Shown here: positions 8,733-17,715 of the stretch, one piece after another
Position numbering within the stretch: the first letter of the stretch is position 1
Layout: the number at the start of each line of letters is the position of its first letter
DNA from: Methanobrevibacter oralis
GTDB lineage: Archaea > Methanobacteriota > Methanobacteria > Methanobacteriales > Methanobacteriaceae
Reading direction: 5' to 3'
NCBI RefSeq assembly: GCF_001639275.1
Contig: NZ_LWMU01000125.1
Location: 1-60,396, forward strand
DNA length: 60,396 nt
The notes under the pieces: generated by a model
What the model was told of the DNA's origin: nothing
The model's input: only the letters and a program-made list of their open reading frames with translations
Databases searched by the model: none
Translations under genes and position numbers: made by a program

Positions 8733-9830
8733 ATGACTGATGAAGTAAAACAACAAGAAAAATCTCATAAAGAATTAAGAAAAGAATACACTTTTAATAA
8801 ATTAAAAGGATTAGGTCAAGAAATCATTGAGGAAATTGAAAAAAATAAAGTTCCTTCTATTAGAGTACCTTCCCGTGGTACTGGAAATATTGTTTATGAT
8901 GATGCTAAAAGATATTATATCTTAGGCGATAGATACGGAAAAAGATCATTAGGTAATGTTAAGCAAATTAGAAAATTAGGACAAATGGTCTATGTAGCTA
9001 ATTTCTGTAAAGATTTAGTATCAAGAGAAAAAACAGCAACTATCAGGGAAATGTATTATGTTTCTGAAGGTTGGGGAATTAGTTTTAAAACACAACAAGA
9101 ATCTAACATTGTTGGAGAAGATTTAGAAGTAACGCTTGGAACTACAAGGGAAGATTTAGGATTAATGCCTGAGGAAGACGGGGCATCAGTATATGGAGAC
9201 ATTACATTATTAGATGATGATGTGGAAATTAATGCTTCAAAAGCAGGGAAATCCGGTTATACTATTTCACCAACTATTGACCAAGTAGAATTCTTAGATT
9301 GTGGTGTGGAAAGAGTCATTGCAGTGGAAACAATGGGGATGTTCCACAGAATGGTTCAAGAAAATGCGCATAAACGATTTAATACTTTAATTGTCGGATT
9401 AAAAGGACAAGCTGCTCGTGCTACAAGAAGATTCATTAAAAGGGTAAATGAAGAATTAGGTTTACCTGTTTATATTTGTAACGACGGAGACCCCTGGGGG
9501 TTCCACATTGCACAAGTAATTATTTCAGGAAGTGCTAAATTAGCTCATGTTAATCACGATTTAGCTACTCCTGATGCTAAATTTATGGGTGTTACAGCAT
9601 CAGATATTATTAACTATGATTTACCAACTGATAAGCTCAAAGATGTCGATGTCATGAGATTAAAAGAATTATCTAAAGATCCAAGATACAAAAGTGATTT
9701 CTGGCAAACAGAAATTAAAAAGATGCTTAAGATTGGTAAAAAAGCAGAACAGCAATCTTTTTCAAAATATGGGCTTGAATATGTTGTAGACACATATTTC
9801 CCACAAAAATTAGAAGAATTGGAAAATTAA
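8733..9830 (+). CDS. top6A: DNA topoisomerase VI subunit A (Spo11-like)
   Basis: The DNA-cleaving subunit of topoisomerase VI, homologous to eukaryotic Spo11. In its 365 residues, the winged-helix (CAP) domain carries the active-site motif REMYY at 105-109, one tyrosine of which forms the covalent link to DNA. The Toprim domain follows, with the acidic metal site in [15 protein letters not shown] (near residue 250) and a glutamate at [11 protein letters not shown]. The ATG is four bases after the top6B stop and is preceded by AGGTGATTAA within the end of top6B. A T-rich stretch follows the gene. Confidence 0.97.
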   Translation: MTDEVKQQEKSHKELRKEYTFNKLKGLGQEIIEEIEKNKVPSIRVPSRGTGNIVYDDAKRYYILGDRYGKRSLGNVKQIRKLGQMVYVANFCKDLVSREKTATIREMYYVSEGWGISFKTQQESNIVGEDLEVTLGTTREDLGLMPEEDGASVYGDITLLDDDVEINASKAGKSGYTISPTIDQVEFLDCGVERVIAVETMGMFHRMVQENAHKRFNTLIVGLKGQAARATRRFIKRVNEELGLPVYICNDGDPWGFHIAQVIISGSAKLAHVNHDLATPDAKFMGVTASDIINYDLPTDKLKDVDVMRLKELSKDPRYKSDFWQTEIKKMLKIGKKAEQQSFSKYGLEYVVDTYFPQKLEELEN

Positions 9831-9881
9831 ATTTAAATTTTCATTCTTATTTTTTATTTTTAAAAAATCACCATCAAAACA

Positions 9882-9920
9882 TTTATATGCATCCAGACTA
9901 CATATACCCCAATAGGTATA
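9882..9920 (+). promoter_or_regulatory. Promoter and palindromic operator of the CsoR-like gene
   Basis: A TATA box (TTTATATG, 9882-9889) is followed by the palindrome TATACC-CCAATA-GGTATA at 9903-9920. The expected transcription start, about 25 bases after the TATA box, falls inside the palindrome, so a bound repressor would block initiation. The same half-sites with the same 6-base spacing occur at 10224-10241 before the ATPase gene. This fits autoregulation by the CsoR-family repressor, whose bacterial operators also have ATACC/GGTAT ends. Confidence 0.7.
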
Positions 9921-9932
9921 GGATGTGTTATT

Positions 9933-10205
9933 TTGAAAAAATGTATGGATTCAGAAAATATTCATAGAAGAATCAAAAAAATAATAGGTCAATTAAATGC
10001 TATTGATCGTATGATTGATGAAGATATCCCTTGTGAACAAATATTAATGCAAATTAATGCTTCTAAATCAGCATTACACAAAGTAGGGCATATCATTGTT
10101 GAAGGACATTTAGAACATTGTATTAAAGAATCTATTGAATCTAATAATTCTGATGATGCAATAAATGATTTTTCATCAATATTAGAATATTACTCCAGAT
10201 TATAA
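9933..10205 (+). CDS. CsoR/RcnR-family metal-sensing transcriptional repressor
   Basis: A 90-residue all-helical repressor of the CsoR (DUF156) family, which leaves DNA on binding metal. The Cu(I) ligand set of CsoR is conserved in identity and spacing: Cys34 (DIPCEQ), His59 and Cys63 (EGHLEHC), separated by 25 and 4 residues as in the Mycobacterium CsoR triad. Residues 9-30 (NIHRRIKKIIGQLNAIDRMIDE) form the DNA-facing first helix. Starts TTG at 9933, twelve bases after the operator; an in-frame ATG at 9945 is the alternative. Its neighbour is a P1B metal ATPase under a matching operator, so it most likely represses metal efflux. Copper is the best guess; other soft metals remain possible. 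Confidence 0.88.
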   Translation: MKKCMDSENIHRRIKKIIGQLNAIDRMIDEDIPCEQILMQINASKSALHKVGHIIVEGHLEHCIKESIESNNSDDAINDFSSILEYYSRL

Positions 10206-10215
10206 TTTTTTTTAA

Positions 10216-10241
10216 AATAATTATATACCAATACAGGTATA
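10216..10241 (+). promoter_or_regulatory. Promoter and operator of the metal ATPase gene
   Basis: A TATA-like AATAATTATATA (10216-10227) overlaps the palindrome TATACC-AATACA-GGTATA (10224-10241). Half-sites and spacing are identical to the operator before the repressor gene, while the six spacer bases differ, which points to selection on the half-sites. A repressor here would cover the TATA box. The ribosome binding site AGGGG lies at 10251-10255. Confidence 0.7.
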
Positions 10242-10264
10242 GCCATACATAGGGGTTGTAAGAA

Positions 10265-12106
10265 ATGAATTTAAAATTTGGCAAAAAAGAAAAAATTGAT
10301 ATTATCAAAATAAGTATCTCCACAATAACATTGATTGGAAGTTTTTTACTATTAATAGATTATTTATCTTTAGTACCAATTATCCTCTGTGGAATTCCAA
10401 TATTTAAAGAGTGTATTGAAAAATTAATAAAAGAACACGATATAAAAGCAGATTTATTAATAACAATAGCAATTATTGCTTCGATAATTATTGGAGAAAC
10501 ATTTGCAGCTGGAGAAATTGCAACAATAATGGCTATTGGAGGATTTTTAGAAGAATATACTGTATCAAAAACACAATTAAAAATAAAAGAATTAGTAAAT
10601 CTAACTCCACAAAAAGCAACTAGAATAAAAAATGGAATTGAAGAAAAAATTAATGCTGAAGATATCCAAATTGGAGATATTTTAAAAGTGTTGCCAGGAG
10701 AAACAATAGCTAGTGATGGTGTAATTTTAAATGGTGAAACATCAATTAACCAAGCTACAATAACAGGAGAATCTTTACCATTAAATAAAACAAAAGGTGA
10801 TGAAGTATATAGTGGAACAATAAATGAATATGGTTCATTTACAATGAAAACAACTAAAAAAAGTAAAGATAGTTCGTTTCAAAGACTAGTTAAGTTAATT
10901 GAATCATCAAAACCAGAAAATGCAAAAATTGTTAAAACAGCAGATAAATGGGCAACTTGGATTGTGATAATAGCATTTACAGCAAGCATTTTAACCTTTA
11001 TAGTAACAGGTGAAATAACAAGATCAGTGACTATTTTAGTTGTTTTTTGTCCATGCGCATTAGTGCTAGCTACACCCGTTGCAATCATGGCGGCAATCGG
11101 AAATTTAACAAAATATGGTATTTTAGTTAAAGATGGAAACTCCTTTGAAGAACTATCAAAAGTAAAGGAATTAATATTTGATAAAACAGGAACACTAACT
11201 CATGGAACCCCAAAAATTGTTAAAATTATTAGTGATGATGAAGAAGAAATGATGGAATTATTAACTTCAGTAGAAAGTAAATCAGAACATCCCATTGCAA
11301 AAAGTATTGTTAAATATAGTGAAAATAAAGATTTAAAAGAAGTTTCGAATTTTAAAATTGATGTTGGTAAAGGAATAACCGGCATGATAGATGGAGATGA
11401 AATATGTGCTGGTAATTTAAAATATCTTAAAGAAAAAAACATTACACCAAAATTTATTGATGAAAATGATTTGAATGTTGAAATCTATGTTTCAAAAAAT
11501 AAAGAAGTTATTGGAAAAGTTATCCTCAAAGACACATTGCGTGAAAGTTCCAAAAAAACAATAAACATGTTAAAAAAATTAAACATAAAAACCACATTAT
11601 TAACAGGAGATAATGAAAAAACTGGGCTGAAAATTGCTCGAGAAGTAAATGTTTCCAATGCTCATTATAATTGTTTGCCAGAAGATAAATTAAAATATAT
11701 CAAAGAAAAACAACTTGAAAATAATAAAATAGCCATGATTGGTGACGGAATAAATGATGCTCCTTCATTAAAAAAAGCAAATGTAGGTATAGCAATGGGT
11801 AAAATTGGAAGCGATATAACAATAAACACTGCAGATATTACATTAATAAATGATAACCTTAAAGATATTCCCCAACTAATAGCTATTTCTAGAAAAACTA
11901 TAAAAACAATTAATATAAGTATTGGATTTGCAATTACTTTAAATGTATTAGCTATGATATTAGCTATTTTAAATATTATATGTCCAATTGAAGGAGCTTT
12001 AATTCATAATATTGGTTCTATAATAGTTATATCATACTCAACAAAGTTAATTAACTATAAACTACACTTAAATGAACCTCAAAAAAATGAAAATACTATA
12101 ATTTAG
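10265..12106 (+). CDS. Heavy-metal P1B-type ATPase, probable copper or other soft-metal exporter
   Basis: A membrane pump that moves soft metal ions using ATP. In 613 residues: a shortened N-terminus with membrane helices at about 17-55 and 60-95, actuator motif TGES at 167-170, the intramembrane metal site CPC at 262-264 (FCPCALVLATP), phosphorylation site DKTGTLT at 306-312, the P1B-specific EHP at 341-343, and the hinge GDGINDAP at 493-500. There is no N-terminal metal-binding domain; a separate gene at 12180 supplies one. The last helices (GALIHNIGSI) lack the MxxSS motif usual for Cu(I) pumps, so metal identity rests mainly on the CsoR-type regulator. An AGGGG site precedes the ATG. Confidence 0.9.
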   Translation: MNLKFGKKEKIDIIKISISTITLIGSFLLLIDYLSLVPIILCGIPIFKECIEKLIKEHDIKADLLITIAIIASIIIGETFAAGEIATIMAIGGFLEEYTVSKTQLKIKELVNLTPQKATRIKNGIEEKINAEDIQIGDILKVLPGETIASDGVILNGETSINQATITGESLPLNKTKGDEVYSGTINEYGSFTMKTTKKSKDSSFQRLVKLIESSKPENAKIVKTADKWATWIVIIAFTASILTFIVTGEITRSVTILVVFCPCALVLATPVAIMAAIGNLTKYGILVKDGNSFEELSKVKELIFDKTGTLTHGTPKIVKIISDDEEEMMELLTSVESKSEHPIAKSIVKYSENKDLKEVSNFKIDVGKGITGMIDGDEICAGNLKYLKEKNITPKFIDENDLNVEIYVSKNKEVIGKVILKDTLRESSKKTINMLKKLNIKTTLLTGDNEKTGLKIAREVNVSNAHYNCLPEDKLKYIKEKQLENNKIAMIGDGINDAPSLKKANVGIAMGKIGSDITINTADITLINDNLKDIPQLIAISRKTIKTINISIGFAITLNVLAMILAILNIICPIEGALIHNIGSIIVISYSTKLINYKLHLNEPQKNENTII

Positions 12107-12179
12107 TTAAAACTAAAAGTTTAAATAATCCTATTTGAAAATACTAGTACATAAATATAAATTATAGGAGATGAAACTT

Positions 12180-12392
12180 ATGGCAATTGAAGAAAAAGAA
12201 ATTAAAGTCGTAGGAATGCATTGTAACTCATGTGTAAATGCTGTTCAACTTTCATTAACTGATATTGATGGTGTTGAAGATGCAAAAGCTGATTTAGACA
12301 GCGGGATTACAAAAATAACCTTAGATACCGATAAAGTAACTGATGCTGATTTAACTGAAGCAGTTGAAGAAGCAGGATTCGATGTAGAATAA
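12180..12392 (+). CDS. CopZ-like heavy-metal-associated (HMA) chaperone
   Basis: A 70-residue soluble metallochaperone with the ferredoxin-like HMA fold. The metal-binding GMHCNSC gives Cys15 and Cys18; the sequence then follows the usual pattern VNAVQLSLTDIDGVEDAKADL and ends AVEEAGFDVE. It would deliver Cu(I) or a similar ion to the adjacent ATPase, which lacks its own HMA domain. The start was placed at ATG 12180 because GGAG (12167-12170) is nine bases upstream; an ATG at 12171 directly touches that site and is too close. The gap of about 70 bases to the ATPase gene contains no copy of the operator. A T-rich tract (about 12400-12419) follows as a likely terminator. Confidence 0.9.
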   Translation: MAIEEKEIKVVGMHCNSCVNAVQLSLTDIDGVEDAKADLDSGITKITLDTDKVTDADLTEAVEEAGFDVE

Positions 12393-12514
12393 ATCTACAT
12401 TTATTTTTTTTCTTTTTTTAAACTTTTAAACCCATTTTAAAATATTAAATTATAAATAACTTAAACAATAAAATTTAATCCACATAAGAGATTTTTTTTA
12501 TAAAAGGGATTAAA

Positions 12515-13531
12515 ATGAAATCTGTTGCAATTAATGGATATGGAACCATAGGTAAGAGAGTGGCCGATGCAGTGGCTGCTCAGGACGATATGAAAATAAT
12601 TGGAGTTAGTAAAACTAGACCAAATTATGAAGCAAGAACAGCTGTTGAAGAAAAAGGATATGATTTATATATTGGAATTCCTGAAAAAGAACAACTATTT
12701 AAAGATGCGGGTATTGAAATTGCAGGAACAGTAGAAAATATGATTCAAGAAGCCGATGTTGTTGTAGATTGTACTCCTGGAAGTATTGGACCTCAAAATC
12801 TTGAAATGTATAAAAAAGCTGGCATAAAAGCTATTTATCAAGGTGGAGAAGATCATGAATTAACAGGCCTTTCATTTAATGCTATTTCCAATTATGATGA
12901 TTCGTATGGTGCAGATTATACCAGAGTAGTTTCTTGTAATACTACTGGTCTTACACGAACATTATATACTATTGATAAAATTGCAGATATTAAAAAAGCT
13001 AGGGCAGTGATGGTTAGAAGAGGATCAGACCCATCTGAAGTTAAAAAAGGCCCAATTAACTCAATTGTACCTAATCCTCCAACTGTACCATCACATCATG
13101 GCCCAGATGTAAAAACTGTTATGAATAGAATTGATGTGACCACAATGGCGCTTCTTGTACCTACAACTTTAATGCACCAACACAATATTATGGTTGAAAT
13201 CAACAACAATGTTGAAACTGAAGACATTGTTGAAGCATTAGAAAAACGTTCAAGAGTGCTTGTTATTGATGCATCAGAAGGTTTAGGCTCAACTGCAGAG
13301 TTAATGGAATATGCTAAAGAATTAGGAAGAAATAGAAATGATTTATATGAAATTCCTGTATGGAGAGAATCCATTAATGTAGTAGAAAATGAATTATTCT
13401 ATATGCAAGCTGTACATCAAGAATCTGATGTAATACCTGAAAATATTGATGCTATTCGAGCAATTTTAGAAATAGAAAGTGATAAGGAAAAATCAATAGC
13501 TAAAACCAACAAATCAATGGGAATTTTATAA
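12515..13531 (+). CDS. gap: Glyceraldehyde-3-phosphate dehydrogenase, archaeal type
   Basis: Catalyses the reversible oxidation of glyceraldehyde 3-phosphate to 1,3-bisphosphoglycerate in gluconeogenesis. The 338 residues match the archaeal (type II) family: Rossmann motif [11 protein letters not shown] at 6-16 and the active-site cysteine Cys141 in [11 protein letters not shown]. Other family segments are [21 protein letters not shown] and [11 protein letters not shown]. Full length. TATA-like AATTATAAATA at about 12448-12456. The gene is monocistronic or linked to the next gene, whose start lies 27 bases beyond its stop. Confidence 0.96.
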   Translation: MKSVAINGYGTIGKRVADAVAAQDDMKIIGVSKTRPNYEARTAVEEKGYDLYIGIPEKEQLFKDAGIEIAGTVENMIQEADVVVDCTPGSIGPQNLEMYKKAGIKAIYQGGEDHELTGLSFNAISNYDDSYGADYTRVVSCNTTGLTRTLYTIDKIADIKKARAVMVRRGSDPSEVKKGPINSIVPNPPTVPSHHGPDVKTVMNRIDVTTMALLVPTTLMHQHNIMVEINNNVETEDIVEALEKRSRVLVIDASEGLGSTAELMEYAKELGRNRNDLYEIPVWRESINVVENELFYMQAVHQESDVIPENIDAIRAILEIESDKEKSIAKTNKSMGIL

Positions 13532-13558
13532 TTCCTATCAACCGACACTTTGATAATA

Positions 13559-14395
13559 ATGAAAGATAATGTACTATTTGGACCTGCCGGTAGCCCGATA
13601 AATTACAAAGGTAAAGCATACGAAGCTCCAAAATATATCCAAAAAGAAGGACTTGATTCATATGAATACCAATCACCATATGGAGTTAGAATTGGTCAAA
13701 ATGCAGCTGAAACTTTAAAAAAAGAATCTGAAAAATATGGCATTTTAATTTCAATGCATGGTCCATATTATATTAATTTATGTGCAAAAGAAGAAAAAAA
13801 GATTGAAAAAAGTCTTAATCATCTAATAGCTACTGCACGTGCAGGAGAATGGATGGGAGCTTATAGATTAGTATTTCATCCAGGATTTTACACAAATCAA
13901 AAACCCACAAAAGCTATGGAAATATCAAAAAATACCATTAATAAGTTATTTGAAAAATTAGAAGTAGAAGGCATTTGTGAATTTACTTTCGCTCCCGAAA
14001 CTACAGGAAAACGCACACAACAAGGAAATGTTAAAGAAATTGTTGAATTATGTGCTAGCTTTGATCATTTTGAACCAACAATTGATTTTGCACATGTACA
14101 TGCAAGAGGTAGGGGATTTTTAAATAGTAAAACAGATTATAATTGTATTTTTTCAACAATTGAAGATAATCTGGATATTGATATGCTACATTGTCATTTT
14201 ACAACAATCGAATATGGCCCTGGTGGTGAAGTAAAACATCATATACTTGCTGAAAGTGATGAATACGGTCCAAATATTAAAGATTTACTTGAAAATCTTG
14301 TTGAAAATGGTTGGAAGGCAAATATTATTTGTGAAACCCCACTTCGTGATGAAGATGCCCTAAAAATGAAAGAATTATACAAAAGTTTAATATAG
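13559..14395 (+). CDS. Endonuclease-IV-like TIM-barrel protein
   Basis: A zinc-dependent AP-endonuclease (Nfo/deoxyribonuclease IV) relative of about 278 residues. Metal-ligand segments in barrel order are: SMHGPYYINL, RLVFHPGFYT, FAPETTGKRTQQGN, PTIDFAHVHARG, MLHCHFT, and IICETP at the end. These agree with the HGPY, HPG, E-T-G, D-x-xH and E motifs of the family, while HLNDSK, typical of true endonuclease IV, is replaced. Repair of abasic DNA is likely but an isomerase-like role is not excluded. The start is placed at ATG 13559; a TTG three codons earlier (13550) is possible. No clear ribosome binding site. Confidence 0.8.
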   Translation: MKDNVLFGPAGSPINYKGKAYEAPKYIQKEGLDSYEYQSPYGVRIGQNAAETLKKESEKYGILISMHGPYYINLCAKEEKKIEKSLNHLIATARAGEWMGAYRLVFHPGFYTNQKPTKAMEISKNTINKLFEKLEVEGICEFTFAPETTGKRTQQGNVKEIVELCASFDHFEPTIDFAHVHARGRGFLNSKTDYNCIFSTIEDNLDIDMLHCHFTTIEYGPGGEVKHHILAESDEYGPNIKDLLENLVENGWKANIICETPLRDEDALKMKELYKSLI

Positions 14396-14480
14396 TTCAA
14401 ATTTTATAATATATCACTATTTAAATAAAATAATTTACAAATCCAATTATTATATAAATAAAAAACAAAGGGAGGATAAT

Positions 14481-15602
14481 TTGAAAAGCAATAATTTACC
14501 AGTTGAAAGTAAAACATCAAACCAAAAAACACCTAAAAAAGAAAATGGAAATGATATCTTTGCTGAATGTGTAGTTTTAAAACCTATTGGTTATCCTTTT
14601 GATTTTGCATTAATGGAAAATGATATAGAAATTAGTAACACAAAATTATTTGAAGAATATGCCCGTGAACAATGGTTAGGAGTAGTTGTAAAAGAAAATT
14701 CTTATTTATTCGATCAAAAAATAATTCCAGACTATGGATTTCAAATAATAACTGCCAAACCTAATGAATCAATAATTTCAGAAAAAACGAATATTAACAT
14801 TTTATTTGATGAAATAAAAGAAATTGATGAGGTTAAAAATAAATCAAACATTAAACTTTCTGATGTTGTTGGTCAAAAAAATGCTAAAAATAAAATTAAA
14901 GTGTTAATGAAATATTTGGAAAATCCCGAAATATTTAACCAATGGGCACCAAAAAACATATTATTTTACGGACAACCAGGTACTGGAAAAACCATGCTTG
15001 TAAAAGCACTAACTAATGAACTTAACATTCCATTGTATTTAATTAAAGCCACATCACTTATTGGAGATCATGTAGGAGATAGCTCATCTAAAATTCATGA
15101 ATTATTTGAAAAGGCTAGTAAAAATTCACCATCATTAATATTCATTGATGAAATCGATGCAATAGCCCTGCATAGAAGTTTTCAATCATTAAGAGGAGAT
15201 GTGTCTGAAATAGTAAACTCATTACTAACTGAATTAGATGGAATTTCAAATAATGATGCCGTAATGACAATTTGTGCAACAAACAATCTTAATTCTCTTG
15301 ATTATGCATTTAGAAGTAGATTTGAAGAAGAAATTGAATTTGAATTACCGAACGAAGAAGAAAGATTAGCTATTTTAAAAAAAAATTTAGCTACAATCCC
15401 ACTAGATTATAATTTAGAATTAGACAAAATAGTTAATATGACAAAAGGAATGTCTGGACGGGATTTGAAAGAAAAAATCTTAAAAACATCACTTCACCAT
15501 GCAATAGCTAATGATTCGAACACCATTACTATGAAAGATATTGATTATGCCATCAAATCTTGTAAAATTAAAAACAGTGAAGTGAAAGGAATGTTTGAAT
15601 AA
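14481..15602 (+). CDS. AAA-family ATPase, CDC48/FtsH-like module
   Basis: A 373-residue single-ring AAA ATPase. Walker A is YGQPGTGKT at 163-171; Walker B is SLIFIDEIDAIAL at 218-230. The second region of homology with the arginine finger is near RSRFEEEIEFELP, and the C-terminal helical lid is GMSGRDLKEKILKTSLHHA. The N-terminal 120 residues, containing LKPIGYPFDFALMENDI, are not a known CDC48 N-domain and probably bind the substrate or partner. It starts with TTG at 14481 after GGAGG. A short palindromic T/A-rich terminator (15608-15630) follows. Role unknown: protein or complex remodelling. A gene of unknown function follows on the same strand. Confidence 0.85.
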   Translation: MKSNNLPVESKTSNQKTPKKENGNDIFAECVVLKPIGYPFDFALMENDIEISNTKLFEEYAREQWLGVVVKENSYLFDQKIIPDYGFQIITAKPNESIISEKTNINILFDEIKEIDEVKNKSNIKLSDVVGQKNAKNKIKVLMKYLENPEIFNQWAPKNILFYGQPGTGKTMLVKALTNELNIPLYLIKATSLIGDHVGDSSSKIHELFEKASKNSPSLIFIDEIDAIALHRSFQSLRGDVSEIVNSLLTELDGISNNDAVMTICATNNLNSLDYAFRSRFEEEIEFELPNEEERLAILKKNLATIPLDYNLELDKIVNMTKGMSGRDLKEKILKTSLHHAIANDSNTITMKDIDYAIKSCKIKNSEVKGMFE

Positions 15603-15607
15603 ATCCC

Positions 15608-15630
15608 TATTATTTTTTTTAAAAAAATAA
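15608..15630 (+). terminator. Self-complementary A/T hairpin after the AAA ATPase gene
   Basis: An uninterrupted run of eight to nine T's followed by seven A's, flanked by ATTA and TAAA, lies six bases past the stop codon. Folded, it gives an all-AT hairpin; the T-run alone resembles an archaeal terminator. Confidence 0.4.
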
Positions 15631-15690
15631 ACACAAGATATATATAATAAAACATCATATATAAACATAACCAACACCAATGTGATTTAA

Positions 15691-16509
15691 ATGAAAAATT
15701 TTAACCCGAATATACAAGAAGCAAGTTTTTTTAAAAATTTACTGCATTTACTGCAAAGAAATGAATATATCAGATTAAAACATGATATAATGCCAAAACC
15801 ACATGATAGCAAAGTTAAGCAAAATTACAAAAACAATTTTTCAATATGGTTCTCAAGGATATGTCTAAACAATGATGAAAAAATATATTATTTTGGATTA
15901 AAAGAAACAGAAAAGTTTAAAAAATATAAACCGAAGCCAAAATTAATATTGAAATTTAATAATAATCCTGAAAAATCATCTATTAAAATTTCAAAAAATA
16001 ATTCTGTCTCGTTTTTAATCAAAATAGACCCCAAATCTCATATTTATAAAAAAATACGGGAAAAATTTGTCATATCTCGTCCTATTAATAATGAAGAATA
16101 CTTTAAAGATAATTATTATTATGTAAAAGTTGGTCATTTAACTTCTAAAAAAATAATTAAAAATATTAAAAAGTTATGCGAATTAGTTGATAATTCCAGC
16201 GATTTTAACAAAGAATTAGAAAAATCCAACTTAATAAGACCACAAGAGATATTTACAAATGAAACAATTAAAAATAATATTATTAAAGGTGTTGAACCCA
16301 TATTAGAATATGCTAATGGCTATTGTGTCAAAGAAGGAATGACTTTAGATGGAAAAAAACATAAAAAAGGATCATTTAAAAAAAGACGGAATAATGAAGG
16401 TGGTGGAGGTAAAAAAGGATTTGGATTCAAACCTGAATCTTTAAATCATGAAATAGATTGGAGTGAAATAAATGAATCTCTTGAAAAGGATGTTTTAGGA
16501 GATTATTAA
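15691..16509 (+). CDS. Hypothetical basic protein with a Gly/Lys-rich segment
   Basis: A 272-residue protein not recognised from any named family. It is rich in Lys and Asn. Residues 1-170 look like an alpha/beta domain (FSIWFSRICLNNDEKIYYFGLKE, later SFLIKIDPKSHIYKKI and YYYVKVGHLTSKKI). Residues 225-250 are a basic, glycine-rich linker (KKRRNNEGGGGKKGFGFK), and the end is acidic. No signal peptide or membrane helix. It starts with ATG at 15691, about 90 bases after the AAA ATPase on the same strand, and could be its partner. Its stop is nine bases from the convergent hemA stop. Confidence 0.6.
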   Translation: MKNFNPNIQEASFFKNLLHLLQRNEYIRLKHDIMPKPHDSKVKQNYKNNFSIWFSRICLNNDEKIYYFGLKETEKFKKYKPKPKLILKFNNNPEKSSIKISKNNSVSFLIKIDPKSHIYKKIREKFVISRPINNEEYFKDNYYYVKVGHLTSKKIIKNIKKLCELVDNSSDFNKELEKSNLIRPQEIFTNETIKNNIIKGVEPILEYANGYCVKEGMTLDGKKHKKGSFKKRRNNEGGGGKKGFGFKPESLNHEIDWSEINESLEKDVLGDY

Positions 16510-16518
16510 TACAAAACA

Positions 16519-17715
16519 TTATTCACAGAAAATATACTCAACTGCAGAGAGAACATCCTCATTATCCTCTTTTGCAGCACTTTTTATTTTTTGAGAAATA
16601 TCAAAAAAAATCTTATTAACAATAGAATTTGTTAAATTATTTAATATTTTAGCACTATCATCTACATCAGATAATTTTGAAGCAGCTTTTTTAGTTTCAT
16701 CTTGTCTTATTTTTTCCATAGATACTCTTAAATTAGCTAGTGTTCCTTCAACTTCCATTATTTTGAAAGACCCTTTAAGTAAATTAAACTCATCTTCGAT
16801 GATATCTTCTGCTTCACAAAACTCATTAATTCTAAGTTGAGTATTTTCATCTGCAATGTCTCGTAAATCATCTATATTGAATAATTTAACTCCTAATTCA
16901 GCAACATCCTCTGAAACATCACGTGGATTTGCAATATCAACAATCATCAAATTAGAATAATCCATATTAATAGTTAAAAGACGTTCTTTAGTTAATAATG
17001 TATGAGGTGCACTTGTTGCACTAATAACTAAATCTGCATTTGCTAAATACTTCTCCAAGTCAGAAAATAATATGGCTTCCCCATTTAAATCACGAGCTAA
17101 CTCAACAGCGACATAAAAAGTTCGATTTGCTACAAAAATTGCTTTTAAATCTTTTTCAGCTAGTGCCTTTGCAACTAACCTACCCATTTTCCCAGCACCA
17201 ACAACTAAAACATTTTTATTTTCTAAACTTCCTAAATGTTTTTCTGCTAAATCAATAGCAACTGATCCAATAGAAACAGAACCCTTATTAATATTAGTTT
17301 TATTTCTTACAACTTGCCCTACATGAATAGCTTTAGTAAAAAGAGTATCTAAAACTTTTCCACAGTGAAGATTTTTGCTTGCTTTATATTTAGCATCTTT
17401 AACTTGACCTAAAATTTGATCTTCACCAACAATCATTGATTCTAAACCAGCAGCCATACGTAATAAATGAATAATTGCATCTTCACCATGTTCAATAATT
17501 ATCGCATTATTATCATGATCCAATAACTCTTCTTCAGCCATTATATAATCATTATGAATATAATACTCTTTACGATTACAAGTATGTATTTCAATGTATT
17601 CAGTAATTGAAAATCTTTCTTGCAACTTTAAAAACAATTCATCAATATCTTGAGCAATATTTTCCATTGAATGAATATCTGCTACTTTATGATCAACCCT
17701 TAAATTAAGTATCAC
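16519..17715 (-). CDS. hemA: Glutamyl-tRNA reductase
   Basis: First committed enzyme of tetrapyrrole synthesis (C5 pathway), making glutamate-1-semialdehyde for F430, cobamides and siroheme. In 398 residues: catalytic cysteine Cys46 in IHTCNRKEYY, the substrate segment AAGLESMIVGEDQILGQVKDA (about 92-112), the NADPH-binding VLVVGAGKMGRLVAKAL (about 170-186), and a helical dimerisation tail. It overlaps the upstream gene by 11 bases, so the two are translated from one message. That gene encodes the siroheme-type dehydrogenase of the same pathway. Confidence 0.96.
   Translation of the reverse strand: MILNLRVDHKVADIHSMENIAQDIDELFLKLQERFSITEYIEIHTCNRKEYYIHNDYIMAEEELLDHDNNAIIIEHGEDAIIHLLRMAAGLESMIVGEDQILGQVKDAKYKASKNLHCGKVLDTLFTKAIHVGQVVRNKTNINKGSVSIGSVAIDLAEKHLGSLENKNVLVVGAGKMGRLVAKALAEKDLKAIFVANRTFYVAVELARDLNGEAILFSDLEKYLANADLVISATSAPHTLLTKERLLTINMDYSNLMIVDIANPRDVSEDVAELGVKLFNIDDLRDIADENTQLRINEFCEAEDIIEDEFNLLKGSFKIMEVEGTLANLRVSMEKIRQDETKKAASKLSDVDDSAKILNNLTNSIVNKIFFDISQKIKSAAKEDNEDVLSAVEYIFCE

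Noticed and set aside
12171-12179. Earlier ATG for the HMA chaperone
   Set aside because: The ribosome binding site GGAG ends at 12170, so the ATG at 12171 has no spacing; ATG 12180 has nine bases.
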